Shown here: positions 44,640-54,503 of the stretch, piece by piece
How the letters are laid out: every line of letters begins with the position of its first letter
How positions within the stretch are numbered: position 1 is the first letter of the stretch
The notes under the pieces: model-generated
What the model was told of the DNA's origin: nothing
The model's database searches: none
Seen by the model: the letters and a program-made list of their open reading frames with translations, nothing else
From: Palleronia caenipelagi
GTDB taxonomy: Bacteria; Pseudomonadota; Alphaproteobacteria; Rhodobacterales; Rhodobacteraceae
DNA length: 64,000 bases
Assembly (NCBI RefSeq): GCF_007004065.1
Contig: NZ_VFSV01000005.1
Span: 67,351 to 131,350, forward strand
Reading direction: 5' to 3'
Made by a program: the position numbers and the translations under genes

Positions 44640-45782
44640 ATGGCAAAGCGTGATTACTACGACGTGCTCGGTGTGTCGAAGGGCGCGTCTGCCGACGAGA
44701 TCAAGAAAGCCTATCGCGGCAAGGCGAAGGAGCTTCACCCCGACCGCAACAGCGACAACCCCAATGCTGAGGCCCAGTTCAAGGAAGTGAACGAGGCCTA
44801 TGAGATCCTGAAAGACGCGGAAAAGAAGGCGGCCTATGACCGCTTTGGTCACGCGGCCTTCGAGGGTGGCATGGGTGGCGGGCGTCCGGGCGGTGGTTAT
44901 GGCCAGCAGGGCGACTTCGCCTCGGCCTTTTCCGACGTGTTCGACGACCTGTTCGGCGACTTCATGGGCCAGCGGCGCGGTGGTGGGCAACGCGCGTCCC
45001 GCGGCTCAGACCTGCGCTATAACCTGCGCATTTCGCTCGAAGACGCTTATAACGGCCTGCAAAAGACCATCAACGTGCCCACTGCTGTCTCCTGCGGGAC
45101 CTGTGAGGGTACCGGCGCCGAAGGCGGGGCCGAACCTGCAACCTGTCCTACATGCTCCGGCATGGGCAAGGTCCGGGCACAGCAGGGCTTTTTCACCGTT
45201 GAGCGGACCTGTCCGACCTGCTCCGGCGCAGGCCAGATCGTCAAAAACCCGTGCAACAATTGCGGCGGCGCAGGTCGTGTCCAGAAGGAACGCGCGCTCA
45301 GTGTCAACATCCCCAAGGGCGTAGAGACCGGCAGCCGGATTCGTCTCAGCGGCGAAGGCGAAGCAGGCCTGCGCGGCGGGCCGTCTGGCGACCTCTACAT
45401 CTTCATCGAGGTCACGCCGCATCAGCTCTTCAGCCGTGAGGGCGAGCACCTGTTCTGTCAGGTGCCGGTGTCCGTTGCCACGGCGGCACTGGGAGGCGAT
45501 ATTGAGGTGCCCACCATCGACGGAGGACGCAGTCGGGTGAAGGTGCCCGCAGGTGCCCAGACTGGCAAACAGATGCGCCTGAGGGGCAAGGGAATGCCGC
45601 TGCTGCGCTCTACTGCTACGGGCGACATGTATATTGAGCTGGCGGTCGAGACCCCGGTGAACCTGACGGCGCGACAAAAGGAACTGCTCCGGGAGTTCGA
45701 AGAGCTCTCAGAGGAGAACAATCCGCAGAGCTCCGGGTTCTTTCGCAAGGTGAAAACCTTCTGGGACGGCATGAAAAGCTGA
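44640..45782 (+). CDS. dnaJ: co-chaperone DnaJ (Hsp40)
   Basis: 380 residues. J domain with the HPD tripeptide ([11 protein letters not shown]), Gly-rich linker, four CxxCxGxG-type zinc repeats ([36 protein letters not shown]) and the C-terminal substrate domain. It stimulates DnaK ATPase and delivers clients. AGAGGAT lies upstream of the ATG. Confidence 0.99.
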   Translation: MAKRDYYDVLGVSKGASADEIKKAYRGKAKELHPDRNSDNPNAEAQFKEVNEAYEILKDAEKKAAYDRFGHAAFEGGMGGGRPGGGYGQQGDFASAFSDVFDDLFGDFMGQRRGGGQRASRGSDLRYNLRISLEDAYNGLQKTINVPTAVSCGTCEGTGAEGGAEPATCPTCSGMGKVRAQQGFFTVERTCPTCSGAGQIVKNPCNNCGGAGRVQKERALSVNIPKGVETGSRIRLSGEGEAGLRGGPSGDLYIFIEVTPHQLFSREGEHLFCQVPVSVATAALGGDIEVPTIDGGRSRVKVPAGAQTGKQMRLRGKGMPLLRSTATGDMYIELAVETPVNLTARQKELLREFEELSEENNPQSSGFFRKVKTFWDGMKS

Positions 45783-45797
45783 AGTCAAAGCTCTTGT

Positions 45798-45822
45798 GAA
45801 CGGCGGGATTTACCCGCCGTTC
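45798..45822 (+). terminator. stem-loop after dnaJ
   Basis: GAACGGCGGG and CCCGCCGTTC form a perfect 10-bp stem with a 5-base loop, 16 bases after the dnaJ stop. The following bases contain a short T-rich stretch (GCTTTC), so termination is probable though not perfect. Confidence 0.7.
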
Positions 45823-45847
45823 ATGCTTTCGGGTCCAGTCTGACCCA

Positions 45848-46579
45848 ATGAATTACGGCCTCCAATCCAGTCTCTTCACGCATGCCGAGCGGGCCGATGT
45901 TGCCCGGATAGCCGGCTTGAACCACCGCAGGCAGCGATTACGGGAGCGGATGTTTCATAGCGGATCAGATGCTCTCAGCGATGGCGATTTGCTCGAATCG
46001 CTGCTTCTGGCGCTACAGCCCCATACAGATCCCACCCCGCTTGCCCTGAGGCTATTGCAGCGATTTGGCGATCTCGGGGCAATCTTCGGGGCAACGCCCG
46101 CGGAGATCGCAGCAACGCAGGGATCCGGATCAGCCCTCTCTGCCGATCTCGCGATGATTGGCGTGCTCACGCGCCACAGCCTGCGCAGCAAGGTCATCGG
46201 GCGCCCGGTGGTGTCCGGCTGGCAGGATTTGCTCGACTATTGCAGTGCGACGCTCGGCAAAGCACATATTGAGTGTTTGCGCGCGGTGTTTCTGAATGTG
46301 AAAAACGTCGTCATTGCAGATGAAGAGCTGGGGCGCGGCACAATTGACCATGTTCCGGTGTATCCGCGCGAAGTCGTGAAGCGAGCTCTGGAGCTGAATG
46401 CCAAAGCCATTATTCTCGTTCACAATCATCCTTCGGGCGACCCGACGCCCTCACCTGAAGACATCGCAATGACCCGGCAGATGGTCGAGGCGTGTCACCT
46501 GATGGCGATCACGCTTCACGATCACGTCATTGTCGGCAGCGCAGAGACCCTCAGCTTTCGCGCCGAGGGTCTTCTCTAG
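45848..46579 (+). CDS. radC: RadC family protein (JAMM domain)
   Basis: 243 residues. An N-terminal helix-hairpin-helix-like part (SLLLALQPHTDPTPLALRLLQRFG) precedes the RadC/MPN domain with metal motif HNHPSGDPTPSPED. Named DNA repair protein RadC, but its true role is unsettled; many members are thought to be metal-dependent isopeptidase-like proteins. Ends one base before the convergent secA stop, with TAG. Confidence 0.93.
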   Translation: MNYGLQSSLFTHAERADVARIAGLNHRRQRLRERMFHSGSDALSDGDLLESLLLALQPHTDPTPLALRLLQRFGDLGAIFGATPAEIAATQGSGSALSADLAMIGVLTRHSLRSKVIGRPVVSGWQDLLDYCSATLGKAHIECLRAVFLNVKNVVIADEELGRGTIDHVPVYPREVVKRALELNAKAIILVHNHPSGDPTPSPEDIAMTRQMVEACHLMAITLHDHVIVGSAETLSFRAEGLL

Positions 46580-46580
46580 G

Positions 46581-49271
46581 TCAGGCCAGCCGCCCGTGGC
46601 AGTGCTTGAACTTCTTGCCGGAGCCACACGGGCACGTGTCATTGCGGCCCGGATTCCCCCAGGTCGCCGGATCTGATTCGACAAACCCGGGGACGCCATG
46701 CTCGGAATGGCTGTCCTCAGCCTCGGATGCCTCCTGCAACTGGGTGCGCTGCGCCTGAATCTGGGCGATCATCTGCTGCTGCTCGGCCTCCGTCAGCGGA
46801 CGGATCTGGCTGAGTTTCTGCGTCACCTCAGCGCGCAGCGAGTCCAGCAGACTTTCAAAGAGCTGGAACGCCTCGTTTTTGTACTCGTTCAGCGGATCAC
46901 GCTGGGCATAGCCGCGGAACCCCACAACCGAGCGCAGATGCTCCAAGGTCAGCAGATGCTCACGCCACTTGCTATCAATGGCCTGCAACAGCACCTGCTT
47001 TTCGATCTGGCGCATGTTGTCGGGACCGAATTGCTCCAGCTTTTCGGCCATGAACGCATCGGATTTTTCGTACAGGCGGTCGCGGATTTCCTGATCGTCG
47101 ACGCCATCTTCCTCAACCCAGTCCTTGATCGGCAGATCAAGGTTGAGGCGCTCCAGCACAGCCACATAAAGCCCTTCACCATCCCATTGATCCGCATAGG
47201 ACTTCGCCGGAATGTACTGATCCACAAGGTCATCAATCACCTCGTGACGCATGTCCTGTGTGATCTCTGAATGATCCTCGGATTCCATGATCTCACGGCG
47301 CTGAGCAAAGATCACCTTGCGCTGATCGTTCATCACATCGTCGAATTTCAGGAGCTGCTTACGGATATCGAAGTTGCGCCCCTCGACCTTCGCCTGCGCG
47401 CGTTCAAGGCTCTTGTTGACCCAAGGGTGCACGATGGCCTCGCCTTCTTTCATGCCGAGCTTGCGCAGCACCGAATCAAGACGTTCAGAGCCAAAGATCC
47501 GCATCAGGTCGTCTTCGAGACTGAGGAAGAACGCGGAGCGCCCCGGGTCTCCCTGACGCCCGGATCGGCCGCGCAGCTGGTTGTCGATGCGTCGGCTCTC
47601 ATGGCGCTCGGTGGCTAGCACGAAGAGACCCCCGGCCTCTTTCACCTTTTCTTTATCCGCCGCAGTTTCCGCCTCGATGCGGGCGCGCAGCTCTTCGGGG
47701 TCGGCCTCTGGGTCGGCAGCCAGCGCATCGAGCACCCGCATTTCCACATTGCCGCCAAGCTGAATGTCCGTACCGCGGCCGGCCATGTTCGTGGCAATCG
47801 TCACTGCGCCGGGTTTACCCGCATCGGCAACGATCTGCGCTTCCTGCTCATGCTGACGCGCGTTCAGGACATTATGCGGGATCTTCTCCTTTTGCAGGAG
47901 GCCGGAGAGAAATTCGGACTTCTCGATGGAGGTCGTGCCGACCAGAGCCGGCTGGCCCTTTTCGTGCGCCTTGCGGATTTCTTCGACGATGGCTGTGTAT
48001 TTCTCTCCCGCTGTACGGAACACCGCATCGTCCTCGTCCACACGGGCAATTGGACGGTTGGTGGGCACTTCGACCACGCCGAGCCCGTAAATTTCCATGA
48101 ACTCCTCGGCTTCGGTCAGGGCCGTGCCGGTCATGCCCGACAGCTTGTCATAGAGGCGGAAATAGTTCTGGAACGTGACCGAGGCGAGCGTCACGTTCTC
48201 TGGCTGAATGGACAGGCCTTCCTTGGCCTCGATGGCCTGATGCAAACCGTCCGAGAGGCGGCGGCCCTGCATCATCCGGCCTGTGAACTCGTCGATCAGA
48301 ACGACCTCGCCGCCGCGAACGATGTAATCCTTGTCCTTCTGGAACAGCTTATGTGCGCGCAAACCTTGGTTCACATGGTGTACGATGGTTGTCGATTCGG
48401 GATCATAGAGCGTCTGGCCTTCGGGCAGGATCCCGGCCTGAGACAAGTGTTGTTCCAGGAACTCGTTGCCCTCATCCGTGTAGGTCACGTTGCGGGTCTT
48501 TTCATCGAGCGAATAGTGGCTGTCGTTCAGCAGCGGAATGACCGTGTCCGTCACGCGATACAGCTCGCTGCGGTCCTGACTGGGGCCCGAGATGATCAGC
48601 GGCGTTCGCGCCTCGTCGATCAGGATCGAGTCCACCTCGTCCACGATGGCAAAGGAATGGCCCCGCTGGGCGAGTTGGGCCAGCTCGGACTTCATATTAT
48701 CGCGCAGATAATCGAAGCCCAGCTCATTGTTCGTCGCATAGGTCACGTCCGCGGCATAAGCGGCGCGCTTTTCGTCCTCGGGCTGCTGGGGATAGACGAC
48801 GCCGGTGGTCATACCGAGATGCGCAAAGACCTTTCCCATCCACTCCGCATCGCGACGTGCGAGGTAGTCATTCACCGTCACGATATGCACGCTGCCGCCC
48901 GTCAGGGCGTTGAGATAAGCGGGGAAGGTCGCCACGAGGGTCTTGCCCTCGCCTGTCTTCATCTCGGCGATATTGCCCTGATGGAGGAAGATGCCACCCA
49001 TCAGCTGCGTATCAAAGGCGCGCAGGCCCAGCGCACGACGCGCGCCTTCACGACAATTTGCAAAGGCTTCGGGTAAGATATCGTCCAGCAACGTGCCAGA
49101 GGCGACGCGCGCCTTCATATCTTCGGTCCGGGCGATCAGCTCGGCATCGGACAGTGCCTCGAATTCTTCTTCGAGGGCATTGATCTTGTCCACCAGAGGC
49201 CTGGTCGATTTGATCTTGCGGTCATTCGGTGTCCCAAAGACCTTGCGTGCAACGGTTCCCAGACCCAGCAT
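46581..49271 (-). CDS. secA: preprotein translocase ATPase SecA
   Basis: 896 residues. The start [19 protein letters not shown] at 49271, with AGGAG eight bases upstream, is standard; open frame upstream is not SecA-like. Walker [47 protein letters not shown] and the C-terminal zinc/SecB-binding motif [12 protein letters not shown] are present. It drives export through SecYEG. Divergent from the parvulin gene. Confidence 0.99.
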   Translation of the reverse strand: MLGLGTVARKVFGTPNDRKIKSTRPLVDKINALEEEFEALSDAELIARTEDMKARVASGTLLDDILPEAFANCREGARRALGLRAFDTQLMGGIFLHQGNIAEMKTGEGKTLVATFPAYLNALTGGSVHIVTVNDYLARRDAEWMGKVFAHLGMTTGVVYPQQPEDEKRAAYAADVTYATNNELGFDYLRDNMKSELAQLAQRGHSFAIVDEVDSILIDEARTPLIISGPSQDRSELYRVTDTVIPLLNDSHYSLDEKTRNVTYTDEGNEFLEQHLSQAGILPEGQTLYDPESTTIVHHVNQGLRAHKLFQKDKDYIVRGGEVVLIDEFTGRMMQGRRLSDGLHQAIEAKEGLSIQPENVTLASVTFQNYFRLYDKLSGMTGTALTEAEEFMEIYGLGVVEVPTNRPIARVDEDDAVFRTAGEKYTAIVEEIRKAHEKGQPALVGTTSIEKSEFLSGLLQKEKIPHNVLNARQHEQEAQIVADAGKPGAVTIATNMAGRGTDIQLGGNVEMRVLDALAADPEADPEELRARIEAETAADKEKVKEAGGLFVLATERHESRRIDNQLRGRSGRQGDPGRSAFFLSLEDDLMRIFGSERLDSVLRKLGMKEGEAIVHPWVNKSLERAQAKVEGRNFDIRKQLLKFDDVMNDQRKVIFAQRREIMESEDHSEITQDMRHEVIDDLVDQYIPAKSYADQWDGEGLYVAVLERLNLDLPIKDWVEEDGVDDQEIRDRLYEKSDAFMAEKLEQFGPDNMRQIEKQVLLQAIDSKWREHLLTLEHLRSVVGFRGYAQRDPLNEYKNEAFQLFESLLDSLRAEVTQKLSQIRPLTEAEQQQMIAQIQAQRTQLQEASEAEDSHSEHGVPGFVESDPATWGNPGRNDTCPCGSGKKFKHCHGRLA

Positions 49272-49430
49272 TCTTTCTCCTGACATCACGTATGTGAGGG
49301 GATCGCTTGCCCGCCCGATCAGGGCCGAATAGGAAGGCTGCAATATTCGCCCCTCCAGAGGCTTCAAGCGATGTAAGGGGCGGCATGTAGAGTGTCAACG
49401 GCGGCGGCTGCGTCGCCCGAAAGGAACGAG

Positions 49431-50258
49431 ATGACCAGACTGACGTCTTTGATTGCTGCATTTGCTTTTTCGACCGCCATGCCCGCCGTCGCACAGGAGG
49501 CCGGCACGGTGCTCGCAACCGTGAATGGTGAGGCGATCACCCTCGGTCACGTGATCGCGCTCCGGGAACGGCTGCCGCAGGAATACCAGCAGCTGGACGA
49601 CGGTGTTCTGCTCGACGGGCTGACCCAGCAGCTGATCCAGCAGACCGCACTGGCCGCGACGGCTGAGGGCCTGTCAAAGCGCGGTGAGCTGGTGATCGAA
49701 AACGAGCGTCGCGCGCTGGTGGCCGCCGAGGAAGTCCAGAAGCTGGCCGAAGGTATTGTGTCCGAGGAGGACGTCCGCGCCGCGTATGACGAGATGTTTT
49801 CGAACCCCGTGCATGGCCACGAGTTCAACGCATCGCACATTCTTGTCGAGACCGAAGAAAAAGCCGCCGAGCTGATCGAACAGCTGAAGGGCGGCGCCGA
49901 TTTCGCCGAACTGGCAAAGGCCGAATCGACCGGCCCCTCGGGCCCGTCGGGCGGTGAACTGGGCTGGTTCGGCGACGGGGCCATGGTTCCTGAATTCGAC
50001 GCGGCCGTGCATGTCATGGAGGTCGGTGACATTTCCGAACCCGTGCAAACCCAGTTCGGCTGGCATGTGATTAAGCTCAACGAGACCCGCGATCTGCCCC
50101 CGCCCGCCTTCGAAGAGGTGCGGGACGAAATCGAGAGCGACCTGCAGGTCGAGGCGCTTGAAATGCTCCTGGCCGACGTGGTGGCCAAGGCTACGGTCGA
50201 GCGCCCCGAGCTGGATCTGGATCCCTCTGTCATCCGCAACAGCGACCTTCTGGACTGA
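49431..50258 (+). CDS. periplasmic parvulin-type peptidyl-prolyl isomerase
   Basis: 275 residues. A signal peptide (MTRLTSLIAAFAFSTAMPAVA) is followed by a SurA/PrsA-like N-terminal helical part and one parvulin domain (EFNASHILVETEEKAAELIEQLKGG ... GGELGWFGDGAMVPEFDAAV ... QTQFGWHVIKL). It should help fold exported proteins, which suits its place opposite secA. AAGGAAC lies before the ATG. Six bases separate it from argJ. Confidence 0.93.
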   Translation: MTRLTSLIAAFAFSTAMPAVAQEAGTVLATVNGEAITLGHVIALRERLPQEYQQLDDGVLLDGLTQQLIQQTALAATAEGLSKRGELVIENERRALVAAEEVQKLAEGIVSEEDVRAAYDEMFSNPVHGHEFNASHILVETEEKAAELIEQLKGGADFAELAKAESTGPSGPSGGELGWFGDGAMVPEFDAAVHVMEVGDISEPVQTQFGWHVIKLNETRDLPPPAFEEVRDEIESDLQVEALEMLLADVVAKATVERPELDLDPSVIRNSDLLD

Positions 50259-50263
50259 CGCCC

Positions 50264-51481
50264 ATGGCCACCCGCTCACCTCTCGCTCCCGACACCTTCC
50301 CTGACCTGCCCGAGATTGCCGGGCTGCGGCTGGCCTCCGCCGCCGCCGGGGTCCGCTATCAGGGCCGCACAGACGTGATGCTGGCTCTGCTCGATCCGGG
50401 CACCACCGTGGCGGGTGTCTTCACCCGATCGGCCACGCGTTCGTCCAACGTGCGCGATTGCGAGGCGAAAATCGGCGGCGACAGCGCAGGCGGCGCGGCG
50501 ATCATCGTGAACTCCGGCAACTCCAACGCCTTCACGGGTAAGGCCGGGGACGGGTCCGTTACGCGGATCTGCGCCGCTGTGGCCGAGGCAGCCGGGGTCA
50601 CTGAGGCGCGCGTCTTCACCTCCTCGACCGGGGTGATCGGGGAACGGCTGCCCGATGAGCGCATCACAGCCGTGGTGGGCGATCTGGTGGCCAACGCGGT
50701 GCCGGGCGCGCTGGAGGACGCGGCGGGCGCCATCATGACCACCGACACCTTCCCCAAGGGCTCGGCCCGGGTGGTGGAGGTGGACGGGCAGGAGGTCCGC
50801 ATCGCTGGCATCGCCAAGGGCTCGGGCATGATCGCGCCGGATATGGCCACGATGCTGGTCTATATTTTCACCGACGCAAAGATCGCCCGCCCGCTCTTGC
50901 AGGAGATGCTGTCGGAACTCTCCGACCGGACCTTCAACTGTATAACCGTGGATGGCGACACCTCGACCTCGGACACGCTGCTGCTGGCCGCTACCGGCCA
51001 GAGCGTGGAGATCACAGAGCGCGGCGGAGCATTCGAAGCGGCTTTGGGCGAGGTCATGCTCGATCTGGCCCATCAGGTGGTCAGGGATGGCGAAGGTGCA
51101 ACGAAATTTGTCGAGGTCGCCGTGACCGGAGCCGCCACTGACGCCGATGCGCGCAAGGTGGCCTCGGCAATCGCCAATTCACCGCTGGTGAAAACCGCTG
51201 TCGCCGGAGAGGATCCGAACTGGGGTCGTATCGTCATGGCGGTAGGCAAATCCGACGCCGAAGCCGACCGCGACCGCCTCACCATCCGCTTTGGTGACAT
51301 CGAGGTGGCGCGCGAGGGCTGGGTCTCGCCCGACTACACCGAGGACGCCGGCGCCGGATATATGAAGCAGCAGGAGCTGGTCATCGGTGTGGATCTTGGC
51401 CTCGGGGATGGCGCAGCCACTATGTGGACCTGCGACCTGACCCACGCCTATATCCAGATCAACGCGGATTACCGCTCGTGA
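50264..51481 (+). CDS. argJ: bifunctional glutamate N-acetyltransferase / amino-acid acetyltransferase ArgJ
   Basis: 405 residues. ArgJ recycles acetyl groups in arginine synthesis; the precursor cuts itself before the Thr of PDMATMLVYIF. TTDTFPKGS, KGSGMIAPDMATML and the C-terminal DLTHAYIQINADYRS are family marks. It overlaps mutT by 4 bases (GTGA), a common argJ-mutT pairing in Rhodobacterales. Confidence 0.97.
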   Translation: MATRSPLAPDTFPDLPEIAGLRLASAAAGVRYQGRTDVMLALLDPGTTVAGVFTRSATRSSNVRDCEAKIGGDSAGGAAIIVNSGNSNAFTGKAGDGSVTRICAAVAEAAGVTEARVFTSSTGVIGERLPDERITAVVGDLVANAVPGALEDAAGAIMTTDTFPKGSARVVEVDGQEVRIAGIAKGSGMIAPDMATMLVYIFTDAKIARPLLQEMLSELSDRTFNCITVDGDTSTSDTLLLAATGQSVEITERGGAFEAALGEVMLDLAHQVVRDGEGATKFVEVAVTGAATDADARKVASAIANSPLVKTAVAGEDPNWGRIVMAVGKSDAEADRDRLTIRFGDIEVAREGWVSPDYTEDAGAGYMKQQELVIGVDLGLGDGAATMWTCDLTHAYIQINADYRS

Positions 51482-51876
51482 AGGTTGTCCTCGTCTCCGC
51501 CGTGGCGCTCGTCGATGTGGACGGTCGGGTGCTGCTTGCCCAACGCCCGGAAGGAAAATCCATGGCGGGGCTCTGGGAGTTTCCCGGCGGGAAAATCGAA
51601 CCCGGCGAACGTCCCGAAGACGCGCTGATCCGCGAATTGCACGAAGAACTGGGCATCGACACCTGGTCCTCCTGCCTCGCGCCGCTGACCTTTGCGAGCC
51701 ACGCCTACGAGGAATTCCATCTGCTCATGCCGCTGTTTGTCTGCCGCAAATGGGACGGAACGCCGATCGCACGCGAAGGGCAGGTGCTGAAATGGGTCTA
51801 CCCGCGCGACATGCGCGATTACCCCATGCCCCCGGCCGACATTCCCCTGATCCCGATCCTGCGCGATTTGCTCTGA
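51478..51876 (+). CDS. mutT: Nudix hydrolase, MutT (8-oxo-dGTP diphosphatase)
   Basis: 132 residues, GTG start overlapping argJ by 4 bases. The Nudix box GGKIEPGERPEDALIREL followed by HEELGI is complete, and the N-terminal VSAVALVDVDGRVLLAQRP is typical of MutT. It removes oxidised dGTP from the nucleotide pool. The 110 bases after it, before the convergent GntR gene, hold no other gene that I can see. Confidence 0.92.
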   Translation: MKVVLVSAVALVDVDGRVLLAQRPEGKSMAGLWEFPGGKIEPGERPEDALIRELHEELGIDTWSSCLAPLTFASHAYEEFHLLMPLFVCRKWDGTPIAREGQVLKWVYPRDMRDYPMPPADIPLIPILRDLL

Positions 51877-51986
51877 ACGTAAACCGGCGGATGACATCAA
51901 CGACCGTCGGTCTGTACTACGGGTTGGACCATTCGGTCTGACGGAGGCCAACTCACCACCCGAACAGCACGGATCGGCCCCGTCTG

Positions 51987-52670
51987 TCAGGCGCGGAGCC
52001 CATGGTCGGGAGGGCTCTCCAGCAAGGCCATTGCGTCGATATAGGCTTTCCGCGTGCGGTCGATATGTTCTGCCAGCAAACGCCGGATCTGCTCCATCTG
52101 ACCGTTTCGTACGGCCTCAGCGATGGCCAGATGCTCGTCAAAAGACAGCTCCGTATGGTGCGGCAATTGCGACAACAGGGTGCGCAGGGCTGCGATCTTG
52201 CCGACATAGCGCGTGTAGCTGGCGGTGAGGTAATCGTTGCCCGCATGCTCGAAGATCAGACTATGGAACGCCGTGTCCAGGGCGAGATAAGCCCGTTTGT
52301 CCCCTGACATCCGGGTCTTGGACATATCTTGCACCACGTCGGTCATCGCGTTGGCCAGCCCACCCGGATCCCGTTCGAGGGCAAGCTCGAAACCGGCCGT
52401 TTCGACAACCTGCCGAAAGTCACAGATTTGCTCGACCTCAGCAACGGACAGAGAGAACACACGGGCGCCTTTCTGCGGCTCGATGCTGACAAGTCCTTCA
52501 TCTCTGAGTTGAGCGAGCGCCTCCCGAACAGGGGATTTCGAAACCCCCAACTCCTCCGAAATCGTCCGCTCGGATAACACCTGACCCATTTCAAGCGTGC
52601 CATCCACAATCCGCGCGCGCAGATATTCCAGCGCGAGTTCGCGGAGTGACTTTGGTCGTTCAAGCGGCAT
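51987..52670 (-). CDS. GntR family regulator, FCD subgroup
   Basis: 227 residues. N-terminal winged helix (GQVLSERTISEELGVSKSPVREALAQLRDEGLV; helix-turn-helix about 35-55) and a C-terminal FCD ligand domain with metal-type residues (DTAFHSLIFEHAGN, DEHLAIAEAV, HIDRTRKAY). FCD regulators often sense sugar acids or carboxylates and repress nearby catabolic genes. It is divergent from the 2-hydroxyacid dehydrogenase gene; a perfect palindrome lies between them. Confidence 0.92.
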   Translation of the reverse strand: MPLERPKSLRELALEYLRARIVDGTLEMGQVLSERTISEELGVSKSPVREALAQLRDEGLVSIEPQKGARVFSLSVAEVEQICDFRQVVETAGFELALERDPGGLANAMTDVVQDMSKTRMSGDKRAYLALDTAFHSLIFEHAGNDYLTASYTRYVGKIAALRTLLSQLPHHTELSFDEHLAIAEAVRNGQMEQIRRLLAEHIDRTRKAYIDAMALLESPPDHGLRA

Positions 52671-52728
52671 GGGCCATCCTCTGCGGTCCGGTCTGCTCCA
52701 GAACTATAGCCCATGGACAACGGTCCGC

Positions 52729-52753
52729 AATCTGGTATATCAGATACCAGATT
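52729..52753. promoter_or_regulatory. 25-bp perfect palindrome, likely GntR operator
   Basis: Arms AATCTGGTAT and ATACCAGATT, with the 5-base spacer ATCAG. It lies 20 bases before the dehydrogenase GTG and 58 bases upstream of the gntR ATG, so one bound dimer could control both. It shares the decamer ATATCAGATA with the site at 60526-60543 in front of dctP. Confidence 0.75.
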
Positions 52754-52773
52754 TCAGTTAGGAGGAGCTGACG

Positions 52774-53802
52774 GTGGGGTCGGAAAGTTATTCAAAACGC
52801 ACAGACCGGCCGAAGGTCGTGATCACCGATTACGATTTCGGCGATGTTGAGGTCGAACGGGAGATCCTGGAGGCCGCCGGTGCCGAAGTGATCTCCCTGC
52901 AAGCCAAGTCCGAGGCCGACCTCTTCGAGGCGGCGGCAGATTGCGCGGCAATGATGAATCAATACGCCCGCATCGGTGGCGAAACGATCCGGCGGATGCA
53001 GAAATGCGAAGTGATCGCACGCTATGGCGTCGGCGTCGATATCGTCGATGTGGCGACGGCGACCGAGCGCGGTATCCTTGTGACCAACGTGCAGAACTAC
53101 TGCACCGAAGAGGTTGCCGACCACGCGATTTCGCTCTGGCTGACGCTCGCCCGCAAGCTGCCTGATTACGACCGCGCCACCCATCAGGGCATCTGGCGCT
53201 GGCAAAGCGGCCAGCCGGTCTACCGTCTGCGGGGCCGCACCATGGGCGTTGTCTCTTTGGGCAAGATCGGCCAGGCCATCGCGTCGCGGGCGCAGGCGTT
53301 CGGGGTGAACGTCATCGCGTTCGATCCCTTCCTGCCGGCCGATGTTGCGGCCTCTCTGGGGGTCGAGCTGGTGTCCAAGGAAGATCTCCTCGCGCGCTCC
53401 GACTACCTCCTGATGCAGGCGCCGATGACGCCGGACACCCGCCACTTCCTGTCCGACGCGGAATTCGCCGCCATGAAGCCCGGTGCCATTCTGGTAAACA
53501 CCGGGCGCGGTCCGACGGTGGATAACAAGGCGCTGTACCGCGCCCTGACCGAAGGCACACTGGCCGCCGCCGGGCTCGATGATCCCGAGGAAGAGCCCGC
53601 GAAACGGGCCAGCTGGGATCCGGCGGACAACCCGATTTTTACCCTGCCAAACGTCCTCGTGACGCCCCATGCGGCGTATTACTCCGAGGAATCCATTCGC
53701 GCCGCGCGGGTCACCGCCGCGACGCAGGTCGCCAAGGTCCTGACCGGACAGGCGCCGGACTACACGGTCAACGCCGACGCGTTGGCAAAACAATCAGCCT
53801 GA
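52774..53802 (+). CDS. D-2-hydroxyacid dehydrogenase (C-terminal binding protein type)
   Basis: 342 residues, GTG start with a strong TTAGGAGGAG site. NAD-binding SLGKIGQAIASRAQAFG, catalytic Arg in VNTGRGPTVD, Glu in DDPEEEPA and His in TPHAAYYSEES. It should interconvert a 2-hydroxyacid and a 2-oxoacid with NAD(P)H; the substrate is unknown, but the sugar-acid context suggests a hydroxy sugar acid. First gene of the + arm under the GntR palindrome. Confidence 0.88.
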   Translation: MGSESYSKRTDRPKVVITDYDFGDVEVEREILEAAGAEVISLQAKSEADLFEAAADCAAMMNQYARIGGETIRRMQKCEVIARYGVGVDIVDVATATERGILVTNVQNYCTEEVADHAISLWLTLARKLPDYDRATHQGIWRWQSGQPVYRLRGRTMGVVSLGKIGQAIASRAQAFGVNVIAFDPFLPADVAASLGVELVSKEDLLARSDYLLMQAPMTPDTRHFLSDAEFAAMKPGAILVNTGRGPTVDNKALYRALTEGTLAAAGLDDPEEEPAKRASWDPADNPIFTLPNVLVTPHAAYYSEESIRAARVTAATQVAKVLTGQAPDYTVNADALAKQSA

Positions 53803-53813
53803 CGGAGAGCATT

Positions 53814-54503
53814 ATGCCCGAGACGAGCACTGACCTTAGAGTCTTCAACGATTTCGAACGTAATCCCGAGCTTCTCAAGAAGTTCGACAAAGTGCTGGAG
53901 GCCTATTCCGCTTCGGCGATCTTCGCCGATGTGCAATACCGCACCGGCGTGATGGACAGCGCGATCAAGCCGCCCTTCCGCGCCAAGGTGACGGGCCAGG
54001 CGGTGACGGTTCAGCTGTCCAAAGGCGATCTGGTCGATCCCCTGAAAGCGCTGGAAATGGGCCAGCCCGGTGACGTGATCGTGGTCGATGCCGGTGGCGA
54101 TGTGAACACCTCCGTCTGCGGCGGCCTGATGGGCGGCCTGGCGAAGAACCGCGGCATCCGCGGCATGATCGTCGATGGCGCTGGCCGCGATACGGACGAG
54201 CTTGAGGATATTAACTGGCCCATCTGGACCCGCGCCATCACGCCGCGCGGCACCCACACCATGTTTTCGGGCCGCAAGGAAGAGCTGTCGATCAACGTGC
54301 CCATCGCCTGTGGCGGTGTGGTGGTGAACCCCGGCGATTTCATTGTGGCTGACCTGATGGGTGTCTGCGTAATCCCGCTGGAGACCGCCGAAGAGGTCGT
54401 GCGTCTGGCGCAGGAACAGGCCGACCGCGAAGTGGCCACCCGCGAATGGGTTGCCAAAGGCAAGACCGTCGAGGATCTGCTGAATGAATTCGGCCGCATC
54501 TGA
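53814..54503 (+). CDS. RraA family protein (possible HMG/CHA aldolase-like enzyme)
   Basis: 229 residues. The core GDVIVVDAGGDVNTSVCGGLMGGLAKNRGIRGMIVDGAGRD matches the RraA/HMG aldolase fold, with D and R residues that bind metal and pyruvate in aldolases of this family. Because it lies in a catabolic operon, an aldolase or decarboxylase role is more likely than RNase E control; inference. It overlaps the kinase gene by 20 bases. Confidence 0.85.
   Translation: MPETSTDLRVFNDFERNPELLKKFDKVLEAYSASAIFADVQYRTGVMDSAIKPPFRAKVTGQAVTVQLSKGDLVDPLKALEMGQPGDVIVVDAGGDVNTSVCGGLMGGLAKNRGIRGMIVDGAGRDTDELEDINWPIWTRAITPRGTHTMFSGRKEELSINVPIACGGVVVNPGDFIVADLMGVCVIPLETAEEVVRLAQEQADREVATREWVAKGKTVEDLLNEFGRI

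Noticed and set aside
42475..44646. A 723-codon open frame antisense to dnaK
   Set aside because: It mirrors the strongly biased codons of dnaK; the translation is a low-complexity Val/Leu/Asp pattern with no known domain. dnaK is certain.
47850..49076. A long open frame antisense to secA
   Set aside because: Composition follows antisense of a GC-rich gene and it has no ribosome site or family match.
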